Shown here: piece after piece, positions 47,058 through 59,116 of the stretch
Layout of the letters: each line of letters opens with the position of its first letter
How positions within the stretch are numbered: the first letter of the stretch is position 1
DNA from: Cryptomeria japonica
Lineage: Eukaryota; Streptophyta; Pinopsida; Cupressales; Cupressaceae
Assembly: GCF_030272615.1 (NCBI RefSeq)
Contig: NC_081410.1
Location: 185,055,619-185,119,618 of the forward strand
DNA: 64,000 nucleotides
Reading direction: 5' to 3'
Program-made: the position numbers and the translations under genes
The notes under the pieces: model-generated
What the model was told of the DNA's origin: nothing
The model's database searches: none
What the model saw: only the letters and a program-made list of their open reading frames with translations

Positions 47058-48415
47058 TGACAAGATTGAGAGGGGGGGTTAATCAATCTGAAGCATCAAA
47101 ATAGATTAATTATAAATAACATCAACTTACTTAGCAACAACACATTAATCATCAACACATGAACACCAGATTTACATGGAAAATCTAAATAGGAAAAAAC
47201 CACAGTGGGAATCTAACTCACAATATGTTCATAAGAATGATTACAAAGTTTTAGGCTCACTATGCAACAAAACCTGAGAGACTTTGAAAGCTAAGACACA
47301 TTGCCTTAGGGAGAGATATAAGTACTTACATAACCAAGGCTCACTACTTCTACGCAGGATACAAACTATTGTTGAAGGACTCATTTCCAATCAATAATGA
47401 GGGAAATAGCTGAATTGAAACTAAAAAGGATTATCTTGAACATGAGATTGTCCTTGACCAAGTAGATCAAGTGACCAACATCATGGAAAACATCTTTGAT
47501 AACTTCTACTATGACAATATAGTGTCTTACTGAATATATTACTTTCAAATCTCTTCTCAATTTATTTTTCATGCATTCACAAACTCAAATATTATTTCAT
47601 ATCATTCACATACTTCTCATCAATTCACACAAAATTCACTTCTCAACTCATCCATCCACACTTCTTAAATATGGGATAGAACATCAAAAACCTAATTAAG
47701 GGTTGACCCAAACAAAATAAGCAATATTACACAAAATAAGCCACCCAGACCAAAAATACTAAAATCAGTCCACTCCAGGAGAAAGAGGGAACCAAAAAAT
47801 ATTACAATGCATCCTTCTGAGATTACTCTATTGATGTTCACATGCTAATACAATCTCCAAAGTCGCTACCAAATGTAATGTGTAGATATATCAATAAATT
47901 AGCCATAGAACATCTTGTGATGTAAAATACTTCATGTGGATCTCCACACGCCATGATGAAACACAAAAAAACATCTCAATACAACTCCCAACTCATATGC
48001 AGAACAAAATAATATGATCTAATTAAGATAACTTAATTAGATACACAGAGTCATAACATAACTAAATAATCCAAACATAAATCAACAAAGCTCTCTTGCG
48101 GAACAAAGAAACCATTTGAGAAACATGTTGAGAATACTATATATGCCATGAAACCATGTCCACTAAACCATAAAATGATTTGTGATATATCCAGATGACA
48201 CCAAAATATTCTTGAACTATTTTGATAGACACACTTCCTGCTCTGGAACAAAGATAACTATCCAAAAAAAAATACCACAACCAACACCAAAAGCACTGAA
48301 CTCAATCTTCAACACAAAACACAACTGCAACAACCAGGAGTATATGCCAACCAACATCCATTCAAATAACTAGGTTTCACATCAATGAAAGCCATATAAG
48401 GTCATGATTCCAACA
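47058..48415 (-). repeat. 3' LTR of Copia element E
   Basis: Left end uncertain (TGACAAG at 47058 or TGAACA at 47050), right end GATTCCAACA at 48415. The right end is followed by RNase H of the same element in minus orientation. Box sequences (ACATGGAAAATCTAAATAGG, AAAAAACCACAGTGGG) near 47172-47212 confirm the orientation. It splits the RNase H of element D. Confidence 0.6.
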
Positions 48416-48700
48416 ATATCCCTGTTTGTCATTGATGGAAACACTTGATCATAACACTTGAACAACTTGGAAAATCTCACAACAAGTCTCTCTTTCCCAT
48501 ACAACTCTCTTCACAACAACTCTCCAATCTCACAACTCTCTCCCCCTTTGATAACAATGATAAAGGGTTCTACATAACATACTAACCAACACACACCACT
48601 TGTACCCCTAAGAGAAACAACAACATCAATCTAAGAGATAAGGATAAGCGCTAAATCTCCCCCTAGAAAGATGCACCACTATAATGCATCTAGTTAGAAA
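48416..48700 (-). other. Non-coding 3' tail of element E
   Basis: Between RNase H stop region and LTR; holds CTCCCCCTTTGATAACAATG at about 48540, the reverse complement of the repeated purine motif. No coding sequence. Confidence 0.5.
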
Positions 48701-49125
48701 AAAGAGGGGAAATAACCCCTAGTTTTCGCCTGAGATACTCAAAATTATCCTTCTCCAAATCCTTAGAAAAAATGTCTGCTACTTTTTCATTTGTAGAAAT
48801 GTATTCCAATTTGGCTTCTTTCTCTACAACCTTCTCTCTTAAGAAATGATAACAATTTGAGACATGTTTTATTCTTCAATGCATAACTTCTTTGAAATGT
48901 TTATAACATTAGTATTATCACACATAATAAGAATATCTTAATCATATATCACTCTAATATCCATAAGAGTCTGCTTCATTGACATAACTTGAGTACAACA
49001 AGACACTGTTTCAATGTATTCTACTTTTACAGTAGATACTAATATTGATTCTTACTTCTAATATGTCCATGAAACCAATCTATCTCCCAAAAATAATGCA
49101 CCACCACTAGTACTTTTCCTATCAT
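48701..49125 (-). pseudogene. Element E RNase H C-terminus
   Basis: Leftward: IDDRKSTSGGALFLGDRLVS, then STVKVEYIETVSCCTQV, CDNTNVINISKKL and IEYISTNEKVADIFSKDLEK with several stops. The reading of IDDRKST resumes exactly where the other half (AYIDVD.VRSI at 50288) stops on the far side of a solo LTR. Confidence 0.85.
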
Positions 49126-49130
49126 CAATG

Positions 49131-50282
49131 TGTAATGGGTAAAAAATTAGGGTTCACACAATGATGTGTAGTAAAACCACTGATTTTTTCTTACGGACCA
49201 GTTACATTAAAGAAGGGTGAGTCCAATAGATCTAGCCTCAATCCAACAAACAAAGGGCTGAGAATTTTAATTAGATTCACTAACTAGTATTTGATTCCCT
49301 TTTTAAGTTGAATTATGAAAATGTTGAAATTAGGATAAATATTTTGAAATTGAAGCAATTATGCATAAATAGTGAGCTATCGTTGTCAAGTAAAGCCATG
49401 AACCTAGATCTAAGCAATATGTGAGTGTTTGGATCTATTTCCAAAAGGTCGACTTGAACTGTCAAGACCAAAATGCACATGCTTTGGTCCTTCGCACTTT
49501 TTCTCATCCAAAGGAAAACCTATTCATTTTTTGTGAATTATGTTGATGATAAATGTTATAGCTTTGCACCTATTCCTACACATAGTAGAGAAGGGAAAAG
49601 GGTTGGGAATAAGGGTCTACCTATGTTAAACCTTGGTTTAGCAATTAACCTTGAACGAAATAAATGAAAATACTGAAATAATAGAAAGATATATCTCATA
49701 TATATAATTATTGATGATGATATTGGCTTCTTGAATTTAATCACATATGTTGTATGATATGGTATGAACATGACAAAACCCTAATCACACACATACACAC
49801 TTGCATAAGAATTATGAAATTTTTCTCCACAATGCTTGAATGAAGAATACGAAGTCTTGAAGATCTTATAAATTTTTTGATGAATTATTCATGGATGAAA
49901 GAGCACTTGATGATTGATAGCTTGGAGTCTTAGGATTGAAATGAATTAATTAATATCTTTATATAGAGGTATCTAGGTCATTTACGGACTAGGCCACAAA
50001 ATTGAAGTCCTATTGGAGAGATAGGACTCATCTCCTATTTTAAAATAGGACCCAACTAAGAGGGACTAGGGCACTAGAGCCCTGGTCCTTCTTAGTTAGT
50101 GACTTCAATTTAGCCCCATGGAGAAGGACACCCCTCCAAGAAATCAATTGGTGGGTGTACATGGCATCAAAAATAGAATAAGGCACATAACGAACCTAAA
50201 TAGGAGATGAGGAGGGGACACACTAAAGTAGGAGCACAAACATGAGGTGTAAATTGGCTTGGTGGCAATTTATGATGCTACA
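49131..50282. mobile_element. Solo LTR inside element E RNase H, TSD CAATG
   Basis: 1152 bp, TGTAATGGGT...GATGCTACA, flanked by identical CAATG at 49126-49130 and 50283-50287. It interrupts the codons for DWVRSI / DDRKSTSGG of element E RNase H, so the insertion point is exact. TGTA...TACA ends recall Gypsy-type LTRs. No internal region is present and I cannot fix its orientation. Confidence 0.88.
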
Positions 50283-50287
50283 CAATG

Positions 50288-51255
50288 CTTCTAACTCAAT
50301 CAACATCTATATACGCTTTCACAATGAAATATCCATCCTTCTTGTACCATAGACCAAGATCCTCATTCCTTTTCAGATATTAAAAAATCCTCTTCACTAC
50401 TTGTTCATGAGCTTTCTTTAGACTAGCCCAAAATATCACAACTAAACAAACAACTTACATAATATTTGGTCTTGAGGTAGTTAGATATAAAAGTTATCTA
50501 ATCATAAATATATACTTCTTGTAATCAACATCCGGAGATGTATTATCTTTTCCTAATTTGCAACCAACAGCTAAAGGGGTAGTAACAATTTTACAATTCT
50601 CCATATGAAACTTCTTTAATATTTCTTTGACATATTTAGCTTTAGAAATAAATATTCCATCATCCAATTGAGTAATTTGTAGACCAAGAAAGAATGACAT
50701 CTCTCTAAACATAGATATCTCAAATTCCTTTTACATCACTTATGCAAATTCTTTACACAAACCATCACTTCCTCTAAAGATATATCATCAACATAAACAC
50801 ACAACAATCAACAACTTATTTCTTTCAACCTTAAAATAAAGATTATTGTCTGCAGTACGTTTCCTAAATTTTATTGTAACAAATACCTGTCCAATCTAGC
50901 ATACCAAGCTCTAGGTGTTTGTTTGAGTTTATATAATGCCTTCTTTAACTTGCAAACCATATCTGGATCCTCCGACAATCTAAATCCATTTGTTTTCTCA
51001 ACATATACTTCTTCTTCTAGTTCTCCATTTAGAAATATAATATCCATTTGATATACTTTCAAATTCTTGTAGGTAGAAAAATCAAGAAACATTCTTATAG
51101 CTTCTATCCTAGCTATTGGAGTAAAATTTTCATCAAAATCAATACCTTCTACTTGAGAGTAGCCTTTCCATACCAATCTCACCTTATTCTTTATGGCTTG
51201 TCCTTGTTCATTTAGTTTGTTATGGAACACCTTCTTAATTCTTAATTTTTGAAGT
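50288..51255 (-). pseudogene. Element E reverse transcriptase and RNase H start
   Basis: Leftward from about 51250: VFHNKLNEQGQAIKNKVRLV, WKGYSQVEGIDFDENFTPIA, MDIIFLNGELEEEVYVEKTN and LKKALYKLKQTPRAWYARLD. A decayed stretch with the YVDD region (50720-50870) follows, then FREMSFFLGLQITQLDDGIF, AKYVKEILKKFHMENCKIVT and YLKRNEDLGLWYKKDGYFIV. The QMDVK motif has lost residues before the catalytic Asp neighbourhood. The N-terminal pol and gag are not found because element G interrupts at 51259. Confidence 0.88.
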
Positions 51256-51258
51256 ATG

Positions 51259-51949
51259 TGTTGTTGTGGTTGTCATTAATGTCAAACTTGTTCCAAATAG
51301 TTGTTGGTCCTGAATGTTTGTGGTGCATAGATATGTTTTTGTGTTGATGTTGCGTTTATTCTATTGGTTGTTTCAAAAGTGTTGCTGACATTGTTTGATG
51401 TTGTTATCTTCTTTGGTTGTGATTTTGGTATCATTGATATGTTAGTTTTGTAGTCCAAAAATATCTTTGTGCTCTTTGGGAATTGTGGTATATTTTGTTT
51501 TACGCCGACTTGGCTCAAGCTTTGATGATATATCTTGTATATAAGGAATGAATTTGATTGAGTTAAGTATGTAATGAGGTGTTGACTCTAGAGAGAGTGG
51601 GAAGAATAGTATAGATAATGTGAAAGGAAGTGTGCAAAATTTAGTGAAGAGCAGAGAACAAGAGTTGTGTTTGAATGATATGCAAGTTGTTTTGAGACTA
51701 TGGCAAATGTATAAGATAGAGTGTTGATAGTTGAGGTCTAAGTTATGTGTGTTGATATTGGTCACTTGATGCAGAGTTCAAGGACAACTTCATGATTAGA
51801 AGATCCTTATTTTCATATCATTTTTGTATATTGCCCTATTACGGTTAGCTTCAGATTTTTAAGTCCTCTGTTGTATCTTGCCCAAGAGTAGTTAGCCTTG
51901 GTTTACAATTCTGGAGAAGTGAGATCTTATCATCATAATATAGTATACA
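51259..51949 (+). repeat. 5' LTR of Copia element G, left part
   Basis: Starts TGTTGTTGTGGTTGTCATTA, which fits the other Copia LTR starts, directly after the RT coding sequence of element E. It is interrupted at 51949 by a solo LTR and continues at 52941-53119. Summed length about 870 bp. Confidence 0.72.
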
Positions 51950-52935
51950 TGTTGGAATCCAAAAACACTGAGAGGGGGAGTGAATCAGTGTTCTACTGGT
52001 AAATGAATTTATGAACTTATTGCTTATGAAAAGGTTAACAACAAATAAAATTAAAGTGCATATACAAAATAACACTTAAATAAGCAACACCATAACACCA
52101 ATATTTATACGTGGAAAACCTTGTAAAGGGAAAAACCATAGTGAGGCTGATACTCACAATATCTATATACTTGATCAGGGTATACAAATATTACATAGAG
52201 GGTATTGCACATGCAATTAGGCTCACTACCTAGAGTTCACTACTCAAACATAAATCTCACTGACTTACACAACATTACACAATCATTTCATACATAAATA
52301 AACTTATAAAGTGTATCTGATCATGCTAGATAAGCTCTGGTTTAAGCTCTGACAACCTTCTTTGAACTGGTTTACTAATACTTTGTTCTTCTTTGTCCTA
52401 CTACTGGTTGGGATTGCGCATGTGTAACTATGCACAAAAGCTTCCACTCATTGACCAAATTGCATACCATCAATCACCGATTGATTTGCATCATAAATTG
52501 CATAGGCACTAATATGAAATCCATTGTTGAATGATCTCCCTTAAATACCCTTGAAATTTGTTCAACATGTTGACCTTCATGATGAAATAAAATAAACTTG
52601 TTGGTTGCTAGATCATGAAGTGTGATATGCATTATCTTGATGATCATAATTAATGTCAGCCCACATGCTACCATAAATTCCACAAGTGATTTTACTGAGG
52701 TCCCAAAATACCTTAACCGGGTTCTATACTTAACTGGCTCCCAAATATACATTATCGGTACCAAAACTAACCAGTTAACAAGAATAGAGAAAAGTGTGTA
52801 TACCAGTTGACCCAATCAATACAAATCGATAAGACAATGAATCTAGATGAAAAATACCAACACCTAAAAATGAGTTGCCATCAATGACAACCCTAAATGC
52901 AATTCACCTTACCGGATGAGTGTTAATTGCCAACA
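51950..52935 (-). mobile_element. Solo LTR in the LTR of element G, TSD ATACA
   Basis: 986 bp, TGTTGGAATCCAAAAACACT...GTTAATTGCCAACA, flanked by ATACA at 51945-51949 and 52936-52940. Box ACGTGGAAAACCTTGTAAAG / GGAAAAACCATAGTGAGG near 52110-52148 shows minus orientation. An LTR nested in an LTR. Confidence 0.88.
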
Positions 52936-52940
52936 ATACA

Positions 52941-53119
52941 TAGTGGATATAATTTGTAGATAGGTCCTCACTGTGGTTTTTCCTTGTTTGGGTTTTCCAC
53001 ATAGAAAATCTCGGTGTTCATGTGTTGAATATGTGTTGTTGATTAATTGCTTATGTGTTACAATAATTTCTATTTGGACTGTTTCACCTCCCCTTCTTAG
53101 TCCTCCCTTGGTTTCAACA
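52941..53119 (+). repeat. 5' LTR of element G, right part
   Basis: Has the conserved box (CACTGTGGTTTTTCCTTGTT, GGGTTTTCCACATAG) and ends CTTGGTTTCAACA. A degenerate PBS follows at about 53121-53133 (TTTCTATTAGAGA versus TTGGTATCAGAGC). Confidence 0.75.
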
Positions 53120-53169
53120 ATTTCTATTAGAGAAAGGTTCCTCTTGAGTAAGCTTAATCACTTAACATA

Positions 53170-54300
53170 GAACCAATATGACACAGGACGTGTATTACAA
53201 AGTTCTGATCTTTGTTGTACAATCTTTTCATACTAAAAGAAAAGAATAGAGTTGCATTTGGAGACATTGCAAAATGTTATTTAGGAAATCATTCAAACTA
53301 AATATACACCTCTGTAGGGTGGTCTTAAGACTCTAGATGAGATGAAGCTAAAGGAGACTAATGCAAAGGCTAGAGCTATAAATTTCAGTTGTATAAGTGA
53401 TTCTGTGTTTTAAAGACAAAGGATTGAAAGAAGCTAGAGCTATATGGAAAAAGTTGTGTTTGGCATATGAAGGAGTTTTAAAGACAAAACAAGCTAGGTT
53501 GATGAATCTAAAACAAAAGTATGAGTATTTGAGAATGCTTGAAGATGAAGGTGTTGAGAAATATATTCATAGAGTGATTGATCTTGCTGATAGTATTAGA
53601 GCTGCCAGTGGATATTTGGATGAATGTGATGTTGTTTAGAAGATTTTTCTGACCTTGCCTAAATTCTACAAGCCAACAAGGTGTGCCATACAAGAAAGCA
53701 ATGATTTGAGTATGTATACTATTGATCAGCTTACCAACACCTTAGTAGATTCTAAAATTTCAGAAATGGAGGAAGAGAAAAGAGAAAAGAAAGAAGTAGC
53801 ATTTAATGTTTCAAGACATGATGATCAAGAATGCAATGGAGATATAGATGAACATGAAGCAAAATTTGTGACAAGATTGTAACTAGACACTAGAAAATAC
53901 AAAGGTAAATTACCTCTAAAATGTTTCTCTTGTGGTAGAGTTGGACATTATGCTTCTAATTGCACTTACAAAGAAGACTAAGAGAGATTGGATGATGATG
54001 AGAAGAAAAAAAAATTTAGAAGATGCAAATTTAATGGAAGAGAAAAAAAGGGCTTATGTTCTATCAAGGAACATACATCTGAAGATGAAGTTGATGATGA
54101 CTCAAATGAAGAGTCCTTGTTTCTAGCAATTGAATATAAGAAGAATGCCTTAGAGAAACTGCAAGAAGAGAGAACAATCAAGATTGCATTGCATGCTAAG
54201 ATAGAGCCAAATACACAGATTATTGGCTTTAGATATCTAAATCATATGACAAGTGGTAAAGATGGGTTTATTAATCTCAAGAATTATGATGGGGATCAAT
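53170..54300 (+). pseudogene. Element G gag
   Basis: Stops and frame changes divide it, but the order is clear: gag core (ARAIWKKLCLAYEGVLKTKQ, LKQKYEYLRMLEDEGVEKYI, LPKFYKPTRCAIQES), acidic linker, one CCHC knuckle (CFSCGRVGHYASNC), and a degenerate protease start (LNHMTSGKDGFINLKNYDGD, where SNHMTG.KD.F is usual). The N-terminal Met is not identifiable. Confidence 0.82.
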
Positions 54301-55979
54301 GAAATTTTTCAGAGAAGATGGTGCAACTATTCGAGGTATTGGGTGTGTTTCTATTGATGGTAAGCATAAAATTGATGATGTTTATTATGTTGAAGGTTTA
54401 AGAAATAGTTAGTTAAGAGTCAGTTAGATGTGTAGAAAATGCTATGAAGTTTTGTTTAGTAGTAATAGATGTGTGAACAAAAAAGAGAAGTCTGATAAAA
54501 GGGTTGTAAAAGGAGTTAAAATAGGTGGAAATGTATACTATATCAAGGATAAGAGATTTAGTAAATTTTTTCTAGCACAGAAGGTCGAGATTGTTCCAAC
54601 AACTACAAAGAAGACAAGTGTTTCAGAAGAAAACAAGGAGAAGGAATCAAATGAAGAAAAAGAAGAAGAAGAAGAAGAGTCAACAAAAGATTGTGCTAAG
54701 TATGTTCAGAAGCATCATTCAGAAAACTCGATAATTAGAGACAAGACAAAAGGTTTCCAGACAAGAAGGAAGATTGTAGAAGCTGAAGAACAAGCCAAAT
54801 ACTATTTTCTATCAATGACTGAGCGAAAGACTTACCAAGAAGCTAGTAATTTTGAAAGTTGGCTAAAGGCAATGGAAGAAGAACTAAATCAGATATAGAA
54901 GAACAAGACTTGGGACCATGGGGGATTCATTTCGTAGGAAATATTATATCACATGCATTCATATTGGGGGGGTTAATATCTCAAAAATGAGGGTACAATA
55001 TATTACCTATCAGTAAAAATAAGGGGATTTTTAATTCGGGTTATGAAAAAATACAATATTTGGTGAAAATAGGGGGGCTTTTAATTCAGGTTGTGTATTG
55101 GGAAGGGGTGACAAAAAATAGAGTTTAGGGCAATCATTTTTGAAAATAGGGGGATTCTTTAGTATGCCATTAATGCACATGCTATAACCCAGGATCAATA
55201 AGTGAAGCTCCCGTGCTTGGGAACTAGTACCTACATCAGTGGACAATAATGTGATAGGAACTAAATGGGTATTTAAGAATAAGATAAATGATCAAGGACG
55301 AGTTACAAGGAGCAAATCAAGACTAGTATATAAAGGATACTCTCGGGTGGAATGCATAGGTTTTAAAGAAAGTTTTTCTCTGGTAGCGAGGATAGAAGCT
55401 ATCACTATGTTTCTTGAATTTAATACTTACAAGAATTTTAGAGTTTATTAGATGGATGTCAAATCAACATTTTTGAATGGAGATCCAAAAGAAGAAGTTT
55501 ACAATGAGCAACCATATGGATTCAGATTGATAGAAGATTCTAAAATGGTGTGAAAATTGAAGAAAATAGTATATGGACTCAAACAGGCACCTAGAGCCTA
55601 GCATGCAAAGTTATATAGGTATTTGTTTTAATATAATTTTAGGAAAGTAACTGAAGACAATAATCTTTAGTTCAAAATTGATGGAGATAAGTTGTTTGTT
55701 ATTATAGTTTATGCGGATGACATTATATTTGGAGGAAATGATAATCTATCTAGAGAGTTGGCTAAAGAGATGCATAAAGGATTTTAAATGCCAATGATTG
55801 ATGAGTTGCCCTTCTTTATTCAGTTGCAAGTTATTCAATTTGAAGATTGAATTTTTATCTCTCAAATCAATTATATGAAAGAGATGTTAAAGAAGTTTGG
55901 TTTTTGATGAATATAAACTGATTACAACTCCTTTAACCATTTGATGCAAGTTGAGAAAAGATGATGAGTCTTTGGAGGT
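54301..55979 (+). pseudogene. Element G pol, integrase missing, RT decayed
   Basis: GAG-pre-integrase residues (GVKIGGNVYYIKDKRFSKFF) jump straight to the linker before RT (VEIVPTTTKKTSVSEENKEK, a Glu-rich run, EEQAKYYFLSMTERKTYQEA). The whole integrase is absent by internal deletion. RT after the 300 bp insertion: GTKWVFKNKINDQGRVTRSK, YSRVECIGFKESFSLVARIE, MDVKSTFLNGDPKEEVYNEQ, YADDIIFGGNDNLSREL and IDELPFFIQLQVIQFED, with at least six stops. It is cut by an insertion at 55980 and resumes at 58334. Confidence 0.87.
54916..55215. mobile_element. 300 bp MITE-like insertion, TSD CTTGGGA
   Basis: Interrupts the RT-linker codons NKTWE/LVP of element G. The 7-base CTTGGGA (54909-54915 and 55216-55222; eight if one mismatch is allowed) brackets it. 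The ends CCATGGGGGATTC and, inverted, CACGGGAGCTTC are loosely related. It has no coding capacity, with repeated GGGGGG/TTTTTAATTC(A/G)GGTT phrases. TSD length fits a non-autonomous hAT or Mutator-like DNA transposon; the family is unknown. Confidence 0.65.
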
Positions 55980-58327
55980 GTTGTTCTCAAAAATGAGAAA
56001 CCCAAGTTCACCTGTAATCTATCTATGAAATAGCCAGCTTCATACAATGAAGAACTTCAGGACTTGGACAATATAATAAGGATATGAATCCTTCTACTCT
56101 TTAGGCTCTGCAGAACCTAGGTGGGTATACTTTTGATGCATTGACTCAGACCCATTACACACATATGATAGCATCAATAAAAGTAGATAGATCTCATAAG
56201 GCTTAACAACTAGGAGGTTATTGCAGATGGGCTAGATCTAATTTGACATCTCAACTAAGTTAAAGCATGAGATAGGTGGAACAAACTAAAACTACAAACA
56301 TAAAAGTAAATGGATATTTGATTTTAAAAATCTCTGAGAATCCCCAAAATCTATAAGACCAGTGCCTTATCCAAGGGCATAGAGTCATACATCAAATTGT
56401 AAATGAAAACCTCTACTGCAGATCCATCTTTATCATCAAATATTCCTACATTAATGCCTTACATAAATGCAGTACTCAACTCATTCACAAAATCATCAGA
56501 TCTTGAATACATATTCCATTATTTATGATTGATTACAGTTTAAATTCTTCCTTGAAGAATACCCACAAACAATCACAACAATCTCCTTGAGATGACAAAT
56601 TCCAGCCTCCTTGAGGATTTAATTTTTAACAAAGAAATACATATGTAGAGACAATCTTGTGCAAATTTATGCATGCCTTACATACATATAAACCTGCAAC
56701 TATAAACACTTACAACAAGAAGATATACCCCATTACTTGAAAGAAGACACTAGACTATACAAACTCTAGAAGAAAAACTCAGAGCTGGAAACATAGAATA
56801 TGGAGCTCTACTCACAAAAAATTATGTAACCCTTAGAAAATGAGAAGACCTATGAATAAGAAGGAAGAGAGTAATTCGAGATTTCATCTATGACCATGAC
56901 CACTATCCCAAATCTTTCTGCATTAACTGCTCACACACTTGGCCTGCAGAAAATCTTCTCTGACAAACTCAAAAAGTTTCTGAAATCTCGAGGAAACTTC
57001 CCTCAAGATATTTGACATGTATTACAACTGACTATAGAAAAGGACTCCTCAGATCGAGAGATTTCCAATGATATATAATACTGGTATATTCAGGCAAAAA
57101 ATAACCCACCAGTGAATTAAACTCTCATTCAGGCCAGTCATTTAAATTTTAGCATTTTTGTACTATAGTTCAAAACTATATTTAACTTTGACTTTTTCTT
57201 TGATCGTCCTTCTGTGCTCCACCATGTGGCACCTCCCGATTGGCTCCATGGTCCCTATCTTGCCACCTCAGTACGACCTGGACTCACTGCTGGAATGAAT
57301 CTCTTCTTTGTCGCTGAGTCACAATGGATATGCTAACGAGCGGTTTCTCATCACGACCTAGTGAACACCGTTGGATCATCTTTGGATCTACTCGCTTGCG
57401 AGGTCTCTATTCTTTTGGGTGTTAGAATTTTATCCTAGCGAGCTGGAGATTGGGTTTAAGTCACGAGGTCTCGAATTGGTTTTTGCCGCTCACCCCTTCT
57501 GCCGGGCCCGCCATGTGTCAGCCCTTGATTCACCTTTGGATCCCTCTAGCCACCACCTAACCTACCACGTGACCACCACTTCATCTACCACTGGATCATT
57601 GCCTCACCTTTGTTGGACCCACCACAACTTGGGCCCACCTTGTCGCCAAGTCACGATGGATACTCTAACAAGCAGTTTCCCATCGTGACCTAGCGACCAC
57701 CGTTGGATCACTGCGATCATCGGCCGATCACCTCCAACCTGCTCAACCTTTAAATCGCCTTAGCTACTCTCCTGCTTTGTCCCACCGCTTTGTCACCATG
57801 TCATGAGGGTATTCATTTTGGGCACCTCACAACCTTGGTACAACGACATCCGATGATGGTCCCAAAATTTATACTCCACCGTTGATCTTCTTTGGATCTG
57901 TTGTTGGATCTTCTCGATTTGCATGACCCTTAGCCTCTTCTCACCAACCTATCCCAAAATTTGGACACCTTGAGATGTGCATATGTGCGGGGTCCATCGA
58001 TGCTGAGTCTCCACTTTCTGAAAGCCCTTAAGCTTTGACACTATAGAAGTATGCGACTTTGTATTAAATACAAAAAAATGCCCCTTGCACAACCAATGTG
58101 GGATAAATGTTTATGGCTAGCGGTATTTACATGGAAATATCTCTGGCCTTTTAAAACCTTCTTTGGTGCCCAAGTAAAAAATGCTTTACATAGGCTGATT
58201 GCATTTTCTCTAAAGTCTTTGTTGCTTCCCATGTTTCACATGCATGCGAGGGGAGGATTGCTGGCTCTATTTTACCCTTCTTTGAAATGGGCCTCTCAAA
58301 TTGACTCAAATTTTATGAGTCCCAATA
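55980..58327. mobile_element. Unclassified 2.35 kb insertion in element G
   Basis: Interrupts element G between DDESLEV and YRSMIGGLLYL, bracketed by GGAGGT (55974-55979 and 58328-58333). The left half (to about 57190) is AT-rich and without a gene. The right half is GC-richer and contains two copies, ~340 bases apart, of a ~70-base phrase (CACCGTTGGATCA, ACGAGCGGTTTCTCATC and variants) at about 57311-57380 and 57645-57712. I find no transposase, RT or terminal inverted repeats. Confidence 0.5.
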
Positions 58328-58333
58328 GGAGGT

Positions 58334-58995
58334 TGAACAAGAAAAGTACAGATCGATGATTGGTGGACTGTTGTATTTGATTGCATCCAGACCAAATATC
58401 ATGCATGCAGTGTGTTTGGTGGCTAGATTTTAGGCAAATCCAAACGTGACACATGAACAAATTATGAAAACAATAGTTAGATATTTGGAAGGTATTGTGG
58501 CCTTTGGACTGTGGCACAAGAAAGGTGGAGACTTCACAGAGAAAGCTTATATTGATGTAGATTGGGTTGGAAGTATTGGTGACTAGAAGAGTACTAGTGG
58601 TGGTGCTTTGTTTTTAGGTGATAGATTGGTCTCTTGGTACAATAAGAAGAAAGATTTGGTTTCCCTATTACTATTGAAGCATAGTATACTGCAATGACAT
58701 CTTGTTGTACTTAGGTAATGTGGATGAGATAGACTCTTAAGGATATCAAGGTAACATGTGATGAAGCAGTTCTTATTATGTGTGACAATATAAGTCCAAT
58801 AAACATTTTGAACAATCCACTTATGTATTCAAGAACAAAGCATATTTTAATTAGATATCACTACTTAAGGGAGAAATTTTCTGAGAAGGAAGTTCAATTG
58901 GAATACATTTCTACAAAGGAATGGGTAGAAAATATTTTTACTAAGGAAATGGCAAAGGATACATTTGAGTTTCTTTGAGAGAAGCTTGGGGTTAT
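58334..58995 (+). pseudogene. Element G RNase H (C-terminal pol)
   Basis: YRSMIGGLLYLIASRPNIMH, IMKTIVRYLEGIVAFGLWHK, AYIDVDWVGSIGD.KST, SGGALFLGDRLVSWYNKKK, then CDNISPINILNNPLMYSRTK and LEYISTKEWVENIFTKEMAK. It ends LGVIFPPSS before a TAG. A frame change falls in the middle (about 58660-58770). It continues directly from 55979 if the insertion is ignored. Confidence 0.88.
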
Positions 58996-59116
58996 CTTCC
59001 CTCCTTCTAGCTAGGTGCATTATGGAGATGCATATTTCTATGGGGAGCTTTTATGCCTATTTCTTATCCTAGATTGATATTGTGGATACACTTAGAGGGA
59101 GTAGTGGAGTGTGCAG
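58996..59116 (+). other. Remnant 3' tail of element G
   Basis: Short non-coding stretch after pol. The expected 3' LTR (TGTTGTTGTGG) is not found before the next LTR begins at 59117, so the 3' end of G is deleted. Confidence 0.5.

Noticed and set aside
57371-57688. 105-codon frame in the 2.35 kb insertion
   Set aside because: Low-complexity His/Thr/Ser composition at the end and no recognised domain; not supportable as a gene.
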